A stretch of 64,000 bases of DNA from Spirosoma aureum (GCF_011604685.1 NZ_CP050063.1:5726501-5790500); one strand, 5' to 3'. Shown: positions 1 through 10,121, counted from the stretch's first letter. Translations and numbers: made by a program. The notes: a model not told the origin generated them from the letters alone.

Positions 1-783
1 CGTAGTGACCCCGGTAAGGCGGTCGGCAGGAGCGGATTGAAGGTAGTCGTAGCTTCGGCCCATTGGCGCACTCAGCGAATCCCGGGTCGCCATCAGACCA
101 CTCGCTTTATCAACGGCGGTAACCGTGAAATTTGGCCAGATCCGGTGAACATCCTGATCAATATACGAGCCGTCGGTCGACGCGAAATATTTCTGTTCAT
201 TGATCATAAACAGCACCGAATTAACAAAATCAGCACCGTTGGCCAGTGCTGCGCCATTGACCGATAGCAGTAGATCCGTTTTTTCTTTGACCGGGATCTC
301 AAATGAGTTTTTCTGAACGGGTGTCTTCCAGGATACTTCGCCAAAGCCTTTCTGAGGGGCCAGCTGTACTGGTTTTTTAAGTAGCTTGGCATGGGCTTTA
401 GCAAAAGCGACAGCTTTCTCGGCCGTTCTGGCTACTGCTTCTTCGCTTTGGGTATCGCCAATAGCCGCAAACCCCCAGCAACCGTTCGCAATAACGCGTA
501 CACCTACTCCAAAGGACTCCGTGTTGATGATATTCTGCACTTTGTCTTCCCGCGTCATGACGTACTGGTTCAGGTAACGCCCAATCCGAACATCAGCATA
601 GGTGGCTCCTTTGGCCGTAGCGGCATTCAAAGCAGCATCGGCCAGCCGTTTTTTAATGGAAACATCCAGGCCCGGTTCCATTAGTTCTTCAGCGGTAACA
701 GTTCGGGAATAGGCGGGCAGGGTGGGCAGTAAAATCCCGGCAGCCCCTACGGCCATGAGTTGATTAAAGTCGCGACGATTCAC
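1..783 (-). CDS. TldD/PmbA-family metalloprotease, N-terminal part (cut by window edge)
   Basis: Reading leftward from a GTG at 783, 261 codons stay open to the window edge, so the 3' part lies outside. The start is chosen for its upstream AGGAGA ribosome site and because it gives a twin-arginine leader (MNRRDF followed by a hydrophobic stretch ending near PAYS, about residue 26). The mature part has the N-terminal TldD/PmbA pattern: the segment ATAKGATYADVRIGR, then RVIANGCWGFAAIGD around residue 95. TldD proteins are zinc proteases, usually working as TldD/TldE pairs on peptides; the zinc motif would lie beyond the edge, so activity cannot be judged here. The Tat leader implies a periplasmic or secreted protein, unlike cytoplasmic E. 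coli TldD. A partner gene probably lies to the left. The family call is firm; the substrate is unknown. Confidence 0.85.
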   Translation of the reverse strand, partial: MNRRDFNQLMAVGAAGILLPTLPAYSRTVTAEELMEPGLDVSIKKRLADAALNAATAKGATYADVRIGRYLNQYVMTREDKVQNIINTESFGVGVRVIANGCWGFAAIGDTQSEEAVARTAEKAVAFAKAHAKLLKKPVQLAPQKGFGEVSWKTPVQKNSFEIPVKEKTDLLLSVNGAALANGADFVNSVLFMINEQKYFASTDGSYIDQDVHRIWPNFTVTAVDKASGLMATRDSLSAPMGRSYDYLQSAPADRLTGVTT

Positions 784-1230
784 TGTTTGTTTCTCCTATA
801 AGTTAAGCAAAAGAGTGTTTAGCTTCCGATTTGAAGCAGGTAAGGCCAATTCCAATAAATTCCATTTGAATCCTAATTTATAGAATATAATATTGACTAT
901 TACCTGAAAACATATTTTTAATTTTTATTATTATTATAATTAAACTATTTATCTATTTAATAATAAGCTATAAAGTATGGGACTGGTAAAGGGACTCACC
1001 AAGTAAACCAGTGGCCAGCTTTCAGGTACTGTTCCAGAATAGTGGCTAAGCTGGTTTTCAGGATAGTGGCGCATTTTAGTCACTAAAGATAAGGTGGATA
1101 AAGGCGTCTCGAAAAGCCTTCGAAATTTCTCCCCAAAACGCCAATTTGCCGGCCTGCTATAGATTTTACGAATAAACAAACCTACATTAGACGTAAAACC
1201 AGCAACGAATTATTGTCTGTGGTGGAGCGG
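784..1230. other. 447-bp gene-free stretch: A+T-rich DNA and short repeats
   Basis: The first half (about 860-970) is extremely A+T-rich, much of it runs of TTA/ATT. The second half (about 1010-1085) is G+C-richer and holds related short repeats resembling a transposon end (annotated separately). A 76-codon reading frame on the minus strand (949-1179) simply translates those repeats and is not supported as a gene. I see no convincing promoter match here. Confidence 0.6.
1015..1074. repeat. Short direct repeats resembling an IS21-type terminus
   Basis: Three related units follow one another: AGCTTTCAGGTACTGT at 1017-1032, TTCCAGAATAGTGGCTAAGC at 1032-1051 and TTTTCAGGATAGTGGCGCAT at 1055-1074. 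The clearest repeat is AGAATAGTGGC / AGGATAGTGGC with a 24-bp offset. Several repeats of a CAGGATAGTG-like word are typical of IS21-family ends in Bacteroidetes, where the transposase IstA binds. No istA/istB reading frame is nearby, so this would be an orphan end or scar. The identification rests on resemblance only. Confidence 0.35.
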
Positions 1231-2727
1231 ATGCGTAAGAAAAATAGAGTTACCTGGCTCTTCCTGTTAGGTCTGGCAACAGCATTGTCGGTTAGTAATG
1301 CCCTGGCCTCAGAAACACTTTTTTATATTGTAAAGCAGGCCGATTGGCTTGCTTACACGAATAAAACCCGTTTCGCTCCCCCGTCCCTTTCAAGAGACGG
1401 CTTTATTTCACTCCTGACGCCTGAACAGGTAATTCTTACCGCCCAGGCCTTATTTCAGGGGCAGAAGGACTTGCTCTTACTTAAAATTAATTTATCCTCG
1501 GCAGATCCGCAGTTGAAGTGGGACGAACTGGCTGGACACGAAGCGTCTTTGCCCCGTTATTATGGAGAACTTCCCCGTAGATTCGTTAAGAAAGTTGAGC
1601 GTTTTCAAGCCCGAAAAGACGGCCATTTCAGTTTACCCAATGAGCCATTAACGAAGCGCTTATTGCCGCAACTACTTCCCAGTGGTCTTATCAGCAAATT
1701 CCTCACCTATCAGAACTGGCAGAACACCGATCGATTCCATCAGCTACAGGTTGATAACTTTCTCCGACCCAAAGTTCAGTTACAATGGTGGTATTTTGAC
1801 TTTTTTCTTCAGGACGGCAGTTCGATGGTATTGACTTTTATACCGCAACATTGGTGGCAACCAGCAGCCACGAAAGATAAGAAAGCCGTTTTTACCATAT
1901 CGCTCAAAACCCGACATGGTGTTGTTAAACGATTCACAAGCATCATGCCCCAGTCGGAGCTAAAAACGGCTGCCGATCGTATCGAAATTCCTGGCCGCTT
2001 ACTCATTCAACACGCTGGTTCCAGTACTGATAACCACTACCTGATTAACGTAAATTTCCCCGAAGTAACGGGTGTTTTTGACATCAGGCCAACCCAGCCC
2101 CCATTTGCCGCTTATCCAACGGGTGTGATGCCGGGTGTCCTGCAAACCGTTCTTAGCGGTGTACACCTTGGAGCACCAAGCTTTAGTTATGTTTCTCAAA
2201 TTCCGAGCAGCAGGGTGTCAGGATCGATTTCGTGGGATGACTATCAGGCCAAAATCGAAGGTCAGGCCTATCATGAACAAGGCCGCCTGAACGATACTCC
2301 GGAGCGTCAGGCAGCCAGCTGGACCTGGTATCATTTCGCCGGCAATGGGTGGAATATTTTCGGCACCCCAGGCAGTTACATTTACCTTCAACGGGGCGAC
2401 GAGATTATACGGTCTGGTTTTCACCCTGTCAGTCAGCAATATACGTTACAGAACCGAACGTTCAGTAGCCCCGATCACGCTAAACTGCTGACTGGTGGAG
2501 AAATTAATTTTCGTCATGAAAAACTGGCGTTTCAGCTCAAGCTTTCGGGATCTTCGTCTAAAACATTAATTTGTTTCCCCTCTTCTGACCCCAATCAGGT
2601 CTGGGGAACGGTTGAAGGGCCAGCTACGCTTTTAATTTCCGACGGCTCAACTACGAAACTTCTCGACGGCCGAATGTTTCTGGAAACCTGTTCATGGGAA
2701 GTCTACGATCAGGCAAAAAAACACTAA
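1231..2727 (+). CDS. Secreted lipocalin-like protein of the AttH/CrtC type
   Basis: Product of 498 residues. ATG 1231 is preferred over the TTG at 1213 because it directly precedes a signal peptide (basic MRKKNR, hydrophobic core, small residues ending NALAS) and has GGAG just upstream. The central motif QWWYFDFFLQDG near residue 185 matches the W-W-Y-F-D signature of the AttH/carotenoid 1,2-hydratase (CrtC)-like family. A second half with TWYHFAGNGWNIFGTPG near residue 363 fits the two-lipocalin-domain layout of these proteins. Members act on isoprenoid or lipid-like ligands or are simply called predicted secreted hydrolases. No carotenoid genes lie nearby, so a hydratase role is not supported. 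Family likely, function open. Confidence 0.6.
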   Translation: MRKKNRVTWLFLLGLATALSVSNALASETLFYIVKQADWLAYTNKTRFAPPSLSRDGFISLLTPEQVILTAQALFQGQKDLLLLKINLSSADPQLKWDELAGHEASLPRYYGELPRRFVKKVERFQARKDGHFSLPNEPLTKRLLPQLLPSGLISKFLTYQNWQNTDRFHQLQVDNFLRPKVQLQWWYFDFFLQDGSSMVLTFIPQHWWQPAATKDKKAVFTISLKTRHGVVKRFTSIMPQSELKTAADRIEIPGRLLIQHAGSSTDNHYLINVNFPEVTGVFDIRPTQPPFAAYPTGVMPGVLQTVLSGVHLGAPSFSYVSQIPSSRVSGSISWDDYQAKIEGQAYHEQGRLNDTPERQAASWTWYHFAGNGWNIFGTPGSYIYLQRGDEIIRSGFHPVSQQYTLQNRTFSSPDHAKLLTGGEINFRHEKLAFQLKLSGSSSKTLICFPSSDPNQVWGTVEGPATLLISDGSTTKLLDGRMFLETCSWEVYDQAKKH

Positions 2728-2967
2728 ATAGGATGCGTAAACTTCCATGAAACGGGCTTCTTGCTGATGGTCTCAACTTATTGTCCGTTCAGGGTTTCAT
2801 TCGTTTTCCTGAGGCAGTTTGCTGATGATGGCGAACCTTACGGGATAAGAGTATACGGTTATAAAGTTCAGTTACCGCATGCTCTGGATAAGGTCTATTT
2901 CAGGAAAATCCAGGAAAATTTTCGACTGGCTCAGGAAAACTAAGGAAGAGGTATGCGTTCATTTTCC

Positions 2968-2975
2968 TACTTTTG
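2968..2975 (+). promoter_or_regulatory. Predicted -7 box for pyrE
   Basis: TACTTTTG matches the Bacteroidetes -7 consensus TAnnTTTG exactly. It predicts a transcript starting near 2982, which rules out the TTG at 2973 as the pyrE start and supports the GTG at 3000 with a leader of about 18 nt. No clear TTG -33 element is seen at the usual spacing. Confidence 0.45.
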
Positions 2976-2999
2976 AACCTGCTACTTTTTTTGTTACTC

Positions 3000-3641
3000 G
3001 TGAACTCATTATCAATCCAACAAACCGTCGCCCGCCACTTACTCACAGTGGAGGCTGTTCGTTTACAACCTGGCTCGCCTTTTACCTGGAGTTCGGGCTG
3101 GAAATCACCCATTTATTGCGACAACCGCGTTACACTGGCTTATCCGGAAGTCCGTACATTCATTAAAAATGCGCTGGCCGATCGCATCCGTCAGGAGTTT
3201 CCAACTGTAGACGTGATTGCAGGCGTTGCTACGGCGGGCATTCCACAAGGCGTTCTCGTTGCCGATGTTTTAAACCTTCCCTATTGTTACGTCCGGCCCG
3301 AGCCTAAAGCACATGGTATGGGCAAACAGATTGAAGGGCGACTAGAAGCCGGACAGCGTGTTGTGGTGATCGAAGATCTGATTTCAACGGGCGGCAGTTC
3401 GCTTAAAGTGGTCGATGCACTTCGTGCAGCCGGGGCTGATGTACTGGGTATGGCGGCCATTTTTACCTATGGTTTCCCGTTGGCCGCCCAGAATTTTGCC
3501 AATAAAAATGTCCCGTTAGTTTGCCTGAGTGATTATTCTAGTTTGTTGACTGAAGCACAGGCGCTCGACTACATTCCGGTTGATGCGCTGGATTCTCTCT
3601 CGACCTGGCGTGAAAACCCGGCCGAATGGGGAAAAGAATAA
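3000..3641 (+). CDS. pyrE: Orotate phosphoribosyltransferase
   Basis: Product of 213 residues, the usual PyrE length. It joins orotate and PRPP to give OMP, the fifth step of pyrimidine synthesis, in the cytosol. The segment FTWSSGWKSPIYCDNR near residue 28 is characteristic of PyrE, and the PRPP-binding loop VVVIEDLISTGGSS lies near residues 121-134. An upstream TTG (2973) is in frame but overlaps the predicted promoter box, and the GTG at 3000 gives MNSLSIQQ, aligning with typical PyrE N-termini. The gene stands alone rather than in a pyr operon; pyrH elsewhere in the window is not linked. The hydrophobic peptide encoded just upstream of the GTG is not expected to be translated. Confidence 0.95.
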   Translation: MNSLSIQQTVARHLLTVEAVRLQPGSPFTWSSGWKSPIYCDNRVTLAYPEVRTFIKNALADRIRQEFPTVDVIAGVATAGIPQGVLVADVLNLPYCYVRPEPKAHGMGKQIEGRLEAGQRVVVIEDLISTGGSSLKVVDALRAAGADVLGMAAIFTYGFPLAAQNFANKNVPLVCLSDYSSLLTEAQALDYIPVDALDSLSTWRENPAEWGKE

Positions 3642-3758
3642 GAGAAAGGATTCGGTTCGTTGTTCGCAGGATTGGTTAACGCCCGGAAAGTGCCACGCCA
3701 CGCCCAATAATGACAAACCGAATCCCATGAACTAACAACCGTAAACCATAACCGTAGC

Positions 3759-4217
3759 ATGGCCACCATCACTGCCCGAATCGAACGGTCGCCCTATGAG
3801 ACTCACCTCTCGACCAGTTCGCAAGTTATTGTTGTCGACGAACCCCACGAAGCGGGTGGTCAGGATCGGGGTATGAGGCCGGGAGAATTACTGGCAGGAT
3901 CGCTGGCTTCCTGTACGGTCATAACTCTACGCATGTATGCTGACCGTAAAGGCTGGCCCGTCGATTCGATTGTCGCTCACGTCAGTTACACGTATGATCC
4001 AGTAGGAAAGCGATCTTTATTTTCGATGAAGCTGAATTTAAACGGTGACCTGAGTCAGGAACAGCGCGTCCGACTGCTCGAATTAGCGGATCGATGCCCT
4101 ATCCATCGGGCGCTGGGAGATCCTATTGACTTTGAGACAACGCTCGTCGACGATTTAAGCCCAAATCATCCACCATCTACCAGCGTTGAGTTATTGACTG
4201 AAGAGCCTAATTCATAA
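3759..4217 (+). CDS. OsmC/Ohr-family peroxiredoxin-like protein
   Basis: Product of 152 residues, typical for OsmC. These small dimeric proteins reduce organic hydroperoxides with a pair of cysteines. Both expected cysteines are visible: one in LAGSLASCTV near residue 51 and one in DRCPIH near residue 111. The MRPGELLAGSLASC segment is the family hallmark. The gene ends 5 nt before the iron-sulfur gene that follows, so the two are almost certainly co-transcribed; OsmC proteins next to (4Fe-4S)/CDGSH proteins suggest a shared redox or oxidative-stress role. Which subfamily (OsmC, Ohr or YhfA-like) cannot be settled by eye. Confidence 0.9.
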   Translation: MATITARIERSPYETHLSTSSQVIVVDEPHEAGGQDRGMRPGELLAGSLASCTVITLRMYADRKGWPVDSIVAHVSYTYDPVGKRSLFSMKLNLNGDLSQEQRVRLLELADRCPIHRALGDPIDFETTLVDDLSPNHPPSTSVELLTEEPNS

Positions 4218-4222
4218 CGACT

Positions 4223-4657
4223 ATGAGCGAAAGCCCGGAAATTACAAAAACCTATAGCAACGGCGAGATTACCGTAGTCTGGAAACCTGCGGTTTGCATT
4301 CATTCAAAACTCTGCTGGACACAACTGGCGGAGGTATTCAATCCTCGTGCACGTCCCTGGGTCAACATCGAAGGAGCCGGTACCCAACGCATTATCGAGC
4401 AGGTTGACCGCTGTCCATCAAAAGCATTGAGTTATTTCCGCAATGACAATCCGATCGAGCCTGAAGCGATACAGGCAGAAAGTCTGGTAGAACCATTGCC
4501 CAATGGTCCGTTATTGGTTTACGGTAATCTTCGGGTGAAAGACGCCAACGGTTACGAAACGCAAAAGAACAAAGTCACAGCTTTTTGCCGTTGTGGTGCC
4601 AGTAGTAACAAACCGTATTGCGATGGAACGCATCTAAAAATTGGGTTTGTAGGGTAA
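4223..4657 (+). CDS. Two-domain iron-sulfur protein: YjdI-type (Fer4_19) plus CDGSH
   Basis: Product of 144 residues with two metal-binding parts. Residues about 15-75 resemble the YjdI-type mono-cluster domain: cysteines 25 and 31 in VCIHSKLC and another in RCPSKAL near residue 67. Residues about 118-136 carry a perfect CDGSH signature, CRCGASSNKPYCDGTH, with the C-x-C...C-x3-H ligand set of a redox-active 2Fe-2S cluster. So one polypeptide probably holds two different clusters. It follows the OsmC gene by 5 nt. Fusion of these domains is known; its partner and electron route are not evident here. No signal peptide, so cytosolic. Confidence 0.88.
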   Translation: MSESPEITKTYSNGEITVVWKPAVCIHSKLCWTQLAEVFNPRARPWVNIEGAGTQRIIEQVDRCPSKALSYFRNDNPIEPEAIQAESLVEPLPNGPLLVYGNLRVKDANGYETQKNKVTAFCRCGASSNKPYCDGTHLKIGFVG

Positions 4658-4706
4658 ACCGGCTGTCTGGTAAGCCACTCCCCGATTCTGTAAATCCAGC
4701 GGACGT

Positions 4707-5648
4707 ATGATTGCTCAAAAAATAGCAGAACGAATTGGTCGTCCAGACCTGATCGACGTGCTGGCAAACGAACTCACCAGTTCAGAGCTGACCTCCTTAC
4801 TGTTGGCTGTATTTGACCGCAAAGCACAACAGCTATCACCGGCTGATCTGTTACGGGCCTACCAGAGCAATCGGTTTGTCAAACCCGCCGATATCGACGT
4901 CGTTGGCCTCCATTCGCTGGAAAGCCAGGCATTTGCCGTTTTTAACCAGTTTGGTTTCTCACCCGTGGAGTTAGCGCCGGTAGCTCCGTTAGGAAGTTGC
5001 TCCGTCATTTCTACTACTGGTCAGAAAAAAGTACTGTCGGCTACCCGGCAAACGGAGGTCGTGGCCGATGCGACCAACGCACTCGCATTACACGTTGCGG
5101 ATACCCGGCTGACCACTCGCAAGTCGGCTCTTTTGGCCCCGGAAAAGCTGCGGTTCAGTACAGTACATCGCCACCTTCGGACCCCTACGTTGCCCGATAT
5201 ACCGGGAATGCGGTCGCATTTTAAAATTGCCTGTTTCGTTTTGGCAGGCCGCGATTCAGGTGGTCATCAGTTCGAAAAAGAAGCATTAGCCGAGCATGTA
5301 GCCCTGATGAAGGCGCTTTTCCGCGAAACTTTACACATCGATAAGCTGACGTTTCGGTGCTATCCACGCAAAGGTTACGCCGACCCGGTTGCCTTCGTGA
5401 CTAAACTGGTCGACTATGTACGTGAACAACAGGCCGACGTTCATATCGAGATTCCAGAGAATGTTGTCGGCGAAAATAATTACTACAAGGGGCTCCAATG
5501 TAAAATTGTGATTGAACACAATGGACAATCCATCGACATCGGTGATGGCGGTTTCGTTGACTGGACTCAGCAATTACTCCAGAACCGGAAAGAACGCTTA
5601 TTTACTGCCGGTATTGGCATCGAAATGCTGTACCGGCTGCTTTCCTGA
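4707..5648 (+). CDS. Unrecognised 313-residue protein, perhaps class II synthetase-like
   Basis: I do not recognise this protein with confidence. It has no signal peptide or membrane segment. Residues about 85-130 read as FSPVELAPVAPLGSCSVIS then QKKVLSATRQTEVVADATN, and the end has DIGDGGFVDWTQQ followed by TAGIGIEMLYRLL. The order (substrate-like N-terminal segment, central arginine-rich strand, glycine-rich GIGIE near the C-terminus) loosely recalls class II aminoacyl-tRNA synthetase paralogues such as HisZ or YjeA, but no motif is diagnostic. It lies 49 nt after the iron-sulfur gene and 52 nt before DUF4375 on the same strand, so may be in the same transcript. Conserved hypothetical is the safe label. 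Confidence 0.7.
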   Translation: MIAQKIAERIGRPDLIDVLANELTSSELTSLLLAVFDRKAQQLSPADLLRAYQSNRFVKPADIDVVGLHSLESQAFAVFNQFGFSPVELAPVAPLGSCSVISTTGQKKVLSATRQTEVVADATNALALHVADTRLTTRKSALLAPEKLRFSTVHRHLRTPTLPDIPGMRSHFKIACFVLAGRDSGGHQFEKEALAEHVALMKALFRETLHIDKLTFRCYPRKGYADPVAFVTKLVDYVREQQADVHIEIPENVVGENNYYKGLQCKIVIEHNGQSIDIGDGGFVDWTQQLLQNRKERLFTAGIGIEMLYRLLS

Positions 5649-5700
5649 TCACAAATTATTCAATTAATTTCTCTCATTTAAACTCCATGCCTCAACTGGT

Positions 5701-6147
5701 ATGAAAAAACAGGACCAAACCTTAATTGACTTTCAGGATGATTGGGGAAAACTGGTCGATAAGGCCTTTACCAATTACCTCTCACTTTCACCAGACGAAC
5801 GAATCTGGTTCAACATTGAAGCATTAATTGGGGATGTTGACAATGGTGGTCTGATCAGCCACTATTATAACTCCGGTGCAGACTATAATAAACAGACGAT
5901 CGAGGACCTGTATTCACTTGGTTTCCCGGCTATTGCAGCCTTGCTCATGCAGATGAATAGCCTGTTCCCGGATGGCCAGCCTTCAACAGACATAGATGAA
6001 CGAAATGAGGTAATAGATAACTGGCCTGAAGGTGAATATGATGCTTTATCTCAAGAACTTGATCAACAGTTCTATTCTATGGAAGCAGAACTTGAGAGCA
6101 AACTAGTGCAGCATATCCAAACAAAGCTTCGGCTTGTAGATTCATAA
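5701..6147 (+). CDS. DUF4375 (DMP19-like) protein
   Basis: Product of 148 residues, rich in acidic residues, no signal peptide. The segment ERIWFNIEALIGDVDNGGL followed by SHYYNSGAD matches the DUF4375 family, whose structural relative DMP19 is a DNA-mimic protein in Neisseria. Whether this copy mimics DNA is unknown; the acidic C-terminal half (EGEYDALSQELDQQFYSMEAE) would be compatible. Its stop codon overlaps the stop of the convergent oxidoreductase gene by 6 nt. Family call good, role unknown. Confidence 0.8.
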   Translation: MKKQDQTLIDFQDDWGKLVDKAFTNYLSLSPDERIWFNIEALIGDVDNGGLISHYYNSGADYNKQTIEDLYSLGFPAIAALLMQMNSLFPDGQPSTDIDERNEVIDNWPEGEYDALSQELDQQFYSMEAELESKLVQHIQTKLRLVDS

Positions 6148-7491
6148 GGGCAGCATGGAATTTAGGTCTGACCCATGAGTCGGGTAAGCAAACAGCATAG
6201 CCCCTAATGCTTTAGCCGGAATCTGGTGCTTCATAGCCATCGCAAACAGGTTGATTACGTCATCACTCCCAGAACCCAGCAAATGTGCCCCTACGATCTG
6301 ATCCGTTTCGGCATCAACTAACGTTTTAAAGCCCGTAATCGGCTCATTGATTCGTCGGCTTACATACCAATCGGCTGTTTCCTGAAACAGGACATTTACC
6401 ACAAGCCCCTGTTCTCTGGCCTGTTCTTCAGTCAGGCCGATAGAGGCTAGTGGCGGTACCGTAAATACGGTTGTTGGCACAGGGTCGTTTGAATAGGTTT
6501 TTTGATTGCCATTCAGGATATTCTTCGCTACAATACTACCTTCATACGACGCCAATGGCGTAAGTGGCAGTCCTTTGTCGGCTACGTCACCACAGGCATA
6601 TACTGCCGGATTCGATATGCTTTGAAGGTATTCATTCACGATCACGCCCTTCTTCCCAATCGCAACACCGGCAGCTTCTAAGGCTAGTTCGGCAACGTCG
6701 GCTACCCTGCCGGCAGCATGAACGACCAACCTGGCCCCTACCGAATAACTTTTACCACTGTGCTCATAATGAACCATTAAGGTAGCTGGCGTTTTTTCTA
6801 CAGCGGTTACCTTTGCTTCCAGCACGATAAAAATGCCGATAGCACGCATAGCTTTGACCAATAAGTCAACCAAATCAGCATCAAATCCTTCCAGTGGTTG
6901 TTTGCCCTGATGAAGGATGGTCACCTTAGCCCCGGCACGCGCAGCAATATGCGCAAACTCGAAGGCAATGTAACCCCCGCCCACCAGAACGATCTCCTTG
7001 GGTAACTCCGCCAGCTCCATAAACCCGGTGCTATCAATGAGAAACTCTTCGCCCGGAATGTTCAGTGAACCCGGTCGTTGGCCCGTGGCAATGACAATAT
7101 GGTTAGCCGCTAACTCCTCATCACCTACCCGAATTGTCGTTGCCGACAGGAATGTAGCCGCGCCATGAAAAAGCTGAATACCCTGATCCGCAAATTTCTT
7201 CTCAGTCTTTTCGGGAATCGAATCGGTAAATGTGTTTTTGAATTGTATCAGGTCAGCCCAGTTTATAGTGGCCGTATTGGTGATTCCTTTTCCAGTCAAT
7301 TGGGCAGATCGAGCCACGATTTCTGCCGCGCCCACCAGTACTTTCTTCGGATCACATCCGCGCTGCGAGCAGGTACCGCCAAAGGGTAATTTATCAATAA
7401 TAGCAACAGATTTACCGGCTTCACGGACAGTTTCTGCAACGGTTTTTCCGGCAGACCCAGTGCCAATAACAATAAGATCGAATGACTGCAT
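6142..7491 (-). CDS. FAD-dependent pyridine-nucleotide disulfide oxidoreductase
   Basis: Product of 449 residues, the usual length for the glutathione/mercuric/dihydrolipoamide reductase superfamily. ATG 7491 gives MQSFDLIVIGTGSAG, placing the FAD dinucleotide fold at the N-terminus as expected; the longer frame to 7632 runs through a terminator hairpin and is rejected. The redox pair is present, GGTCSQRGCDPKK (Cys41 and Cys46), as is the NAD(P) fold IVLVGGGYIAFEFAH near residue 170 and the second FAD motif VYACGDVAD. The C-terminal HPTxxE catalytic motif is changed: here AYPTHGSDL, so the usual His is Tyr. That argues against a standard glutathione or lipoamide reductase. Substrate unknown. 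Confidence 0.88.
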   Translation of the reverse strand: MQSFDLIVIGTGSAGKTVAETVREAGKSVAIIDKLPFGGTCSQRGCDPKKVLVGAAEIVARSAQLTGKGITNTATINWADLIQFKNTFTDSIPEKTEKKFADQGIQLFHGAATFLSATTIRVGDEELAANHIVIATGQRPGSLNIPGEEFLIDSTGFMELAELPKEIVLVGGGYIAFEFAHIAARAGAKVTILHQGKQPLEGFDADLVDLLVKAMRAIGIFIVLEAKVTAVEKTPATLMVHYEHSGKSYSVGARLVVHAAGRVADVAELALEAAGVAIGKKGVIVNEYLQSISNPAVYACGDVADKGLPLTPLASYEGSIVAKNILNGNQKTYSNDPVPTTVFTVPPLASIGLTEEQAREQGLVVNVLFQETADWYVSRRINEPITGFKTLVDAETDQIVGAHLLGSGSDDVINLFAMAMKHQIPAKALGAMLFAYPTHGSDLNSMLPL

Positions 7492-7603
7492 AGGAATGGT
7501 GCATGATAGTTTGCTAATGTATAACTGCAAAATCGGGCAATTGTCTAAATCAGTCATTTGCCAATAGCCGTAGCGCGGTTTCTGACGAATGATGTGCAAA
7601 ACA

Positions 7604-7643
7604 AAAACGGGTAATTGGGGATAGAGCCCCAATTACCCGTTTT
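7604..7643 (-). terminator. Strong intrinsic terminator after the ABC-F gene
   Basis: A perfect 17-bp inverted repeat (7604-7620 and 7627-7643, arm AAAACGGGTAATTGGGG) with a 6-nt loop is followed, on the minus strand, by a T-rich tract. It lies 21 nt after the ABC-F stop and upstream of the oxidoreductase, so the two are separate transcripts. Confidence 0.85.
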
Positions 7644-7664
7644 CAGAATTACCTTTATTAGTGC

Positions 7665-9338
<1,674 letters not shown>

Positions 9339-9423
9339 TTAGCGGGAAAAGGGAACCTCTTCAAGCTTCTTCCCGAGTAATGGATTCTGCATAAATCTTC
9401 GCCTGGTATCTGGCTAAAATACG

Positions 9424-9431
9424 TAGTTTTG
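9424..9431 (+). promoter_or_regulatory. Predicted -7 box for the DUF2461 gene
   Basis: TAGTTTTG matches TAnnTTTG; transcription would start near 9438, 18 nt before ATG 9456. No clean TTG -33 element is seen. Confidence 0.45.
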
Positions 9432-9455
9432 CCCGATTGACTCAATGACAAACTC

Positions 9456-10121
9456 ATGCTTAAAACCACTACCCTTTCGTTTCTGACCGACCTGAAAGCC
9501 AACAACAACAAACCCTGGTTCGATGCCAACCGCCCTGCTTACGAAGCAGCCAAAGGCGACTTCATTCAATTTGTTACCACGCTGATAGACGGCTTAAATA
9601 CAATTGATCCGGCTATTTCCGAGACACCCCTTCAGTCAAAAAGCTGTATCTTCCGCATCAACCGCGATGTTCGTTTTTCGGCTAACAAATCGCCCTATAA
9701 AACCAACTTCGGCGCGTGGTTCAATAAGGGCGGAAAGAAACTGGAATCGGCAGGCTATTACTTCAATCTCGAGCCGGGCCGGAGTTTTATTGCTGGTGGT
9801 CTGTATATGCCCGATGCAACCATCCTGGCTACGATCCGACAGGAAATTGACTACAATCTGGATGAATTTGAAGGCCTTCTTGCGCAACCGGCCTTCACAA
9901 AATACTTTACGGGCTTGAATCGCGGAGAAGCCCTGCAACGGCCGCCCAAAGGCTACGCAGCCGATAATCCAGCTATCGAATACCTTAAGTTGAAAAGCTT
10001 TACATCGAGCCATACTCTGTCCGATAATTCATTGACGAAATCCAGCCTTTCCAAACAGACGCTCGACGTATTTGCAGGTCTCCAGCCGATCATACAGTTC
10101 CTGAACCGGGCGGTGGGGTGA
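9456..10121 (+). CDS. DUF2461 family protein
   Basis: Product of 221 residues, no signal peptide. The segments LKANNNKPWFDANRPAY near the N-terminus, CIFRINRDVRFSANKSPYK near residue 66 and GAWFNKGGKK after it are the conserved blocks of DUF2461 (the TIGR02453 family). Bacterial function is not established, although fungal members are linked to stress. The gene is convergent with murI, 17 nt apart, and has its own promoter match upstream. Confidence 0.88.
   Translation: MLKTTTLSFLTDLKANNNKPWFDANRPAYEAAKGDFIQFVTTLIDGLNTIDPAISETPLQSKSCIFRINRDVRFSANKSPYKTNFGAWFNKGGKKLESAGYYFNLEPGRSFIAGGLYMPDATILATIRQEIDYNLDEFEGLLAQPAFTKYFTGLNRGEALQRPPKGYAADNPAIEYLKLKSFTSSHTLSDNSLTKSSLSKQTLDVFAGLQPIIQFLNRAVG

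Noticed and set aside
949..1179. 76-codon minus-strand reading frame
   Set aside because: It only translates short DNA repeats in the gene-free stretch and has no promoter or known similarity.
2761..2943. 60-codon reading frame upstream of pyrE
   Set aside because: No recognisable family, TTG start, no promoter; it lies in the gap before the pyrE promoter.
3648..3725. 10-bp inverted repeat (GGATTCGGTT / AACCGAATCC) after pyrE
   Set aside because: Loop of 58 nt and no T-tract make a terminator unlikely; could be chance.
7492..7632. N-terminal extension of the FAD oxidoreductase
   Set aside because: It would be translated from the terminator stem; MQSFDLIVIG is the natural start of the FAD fold.
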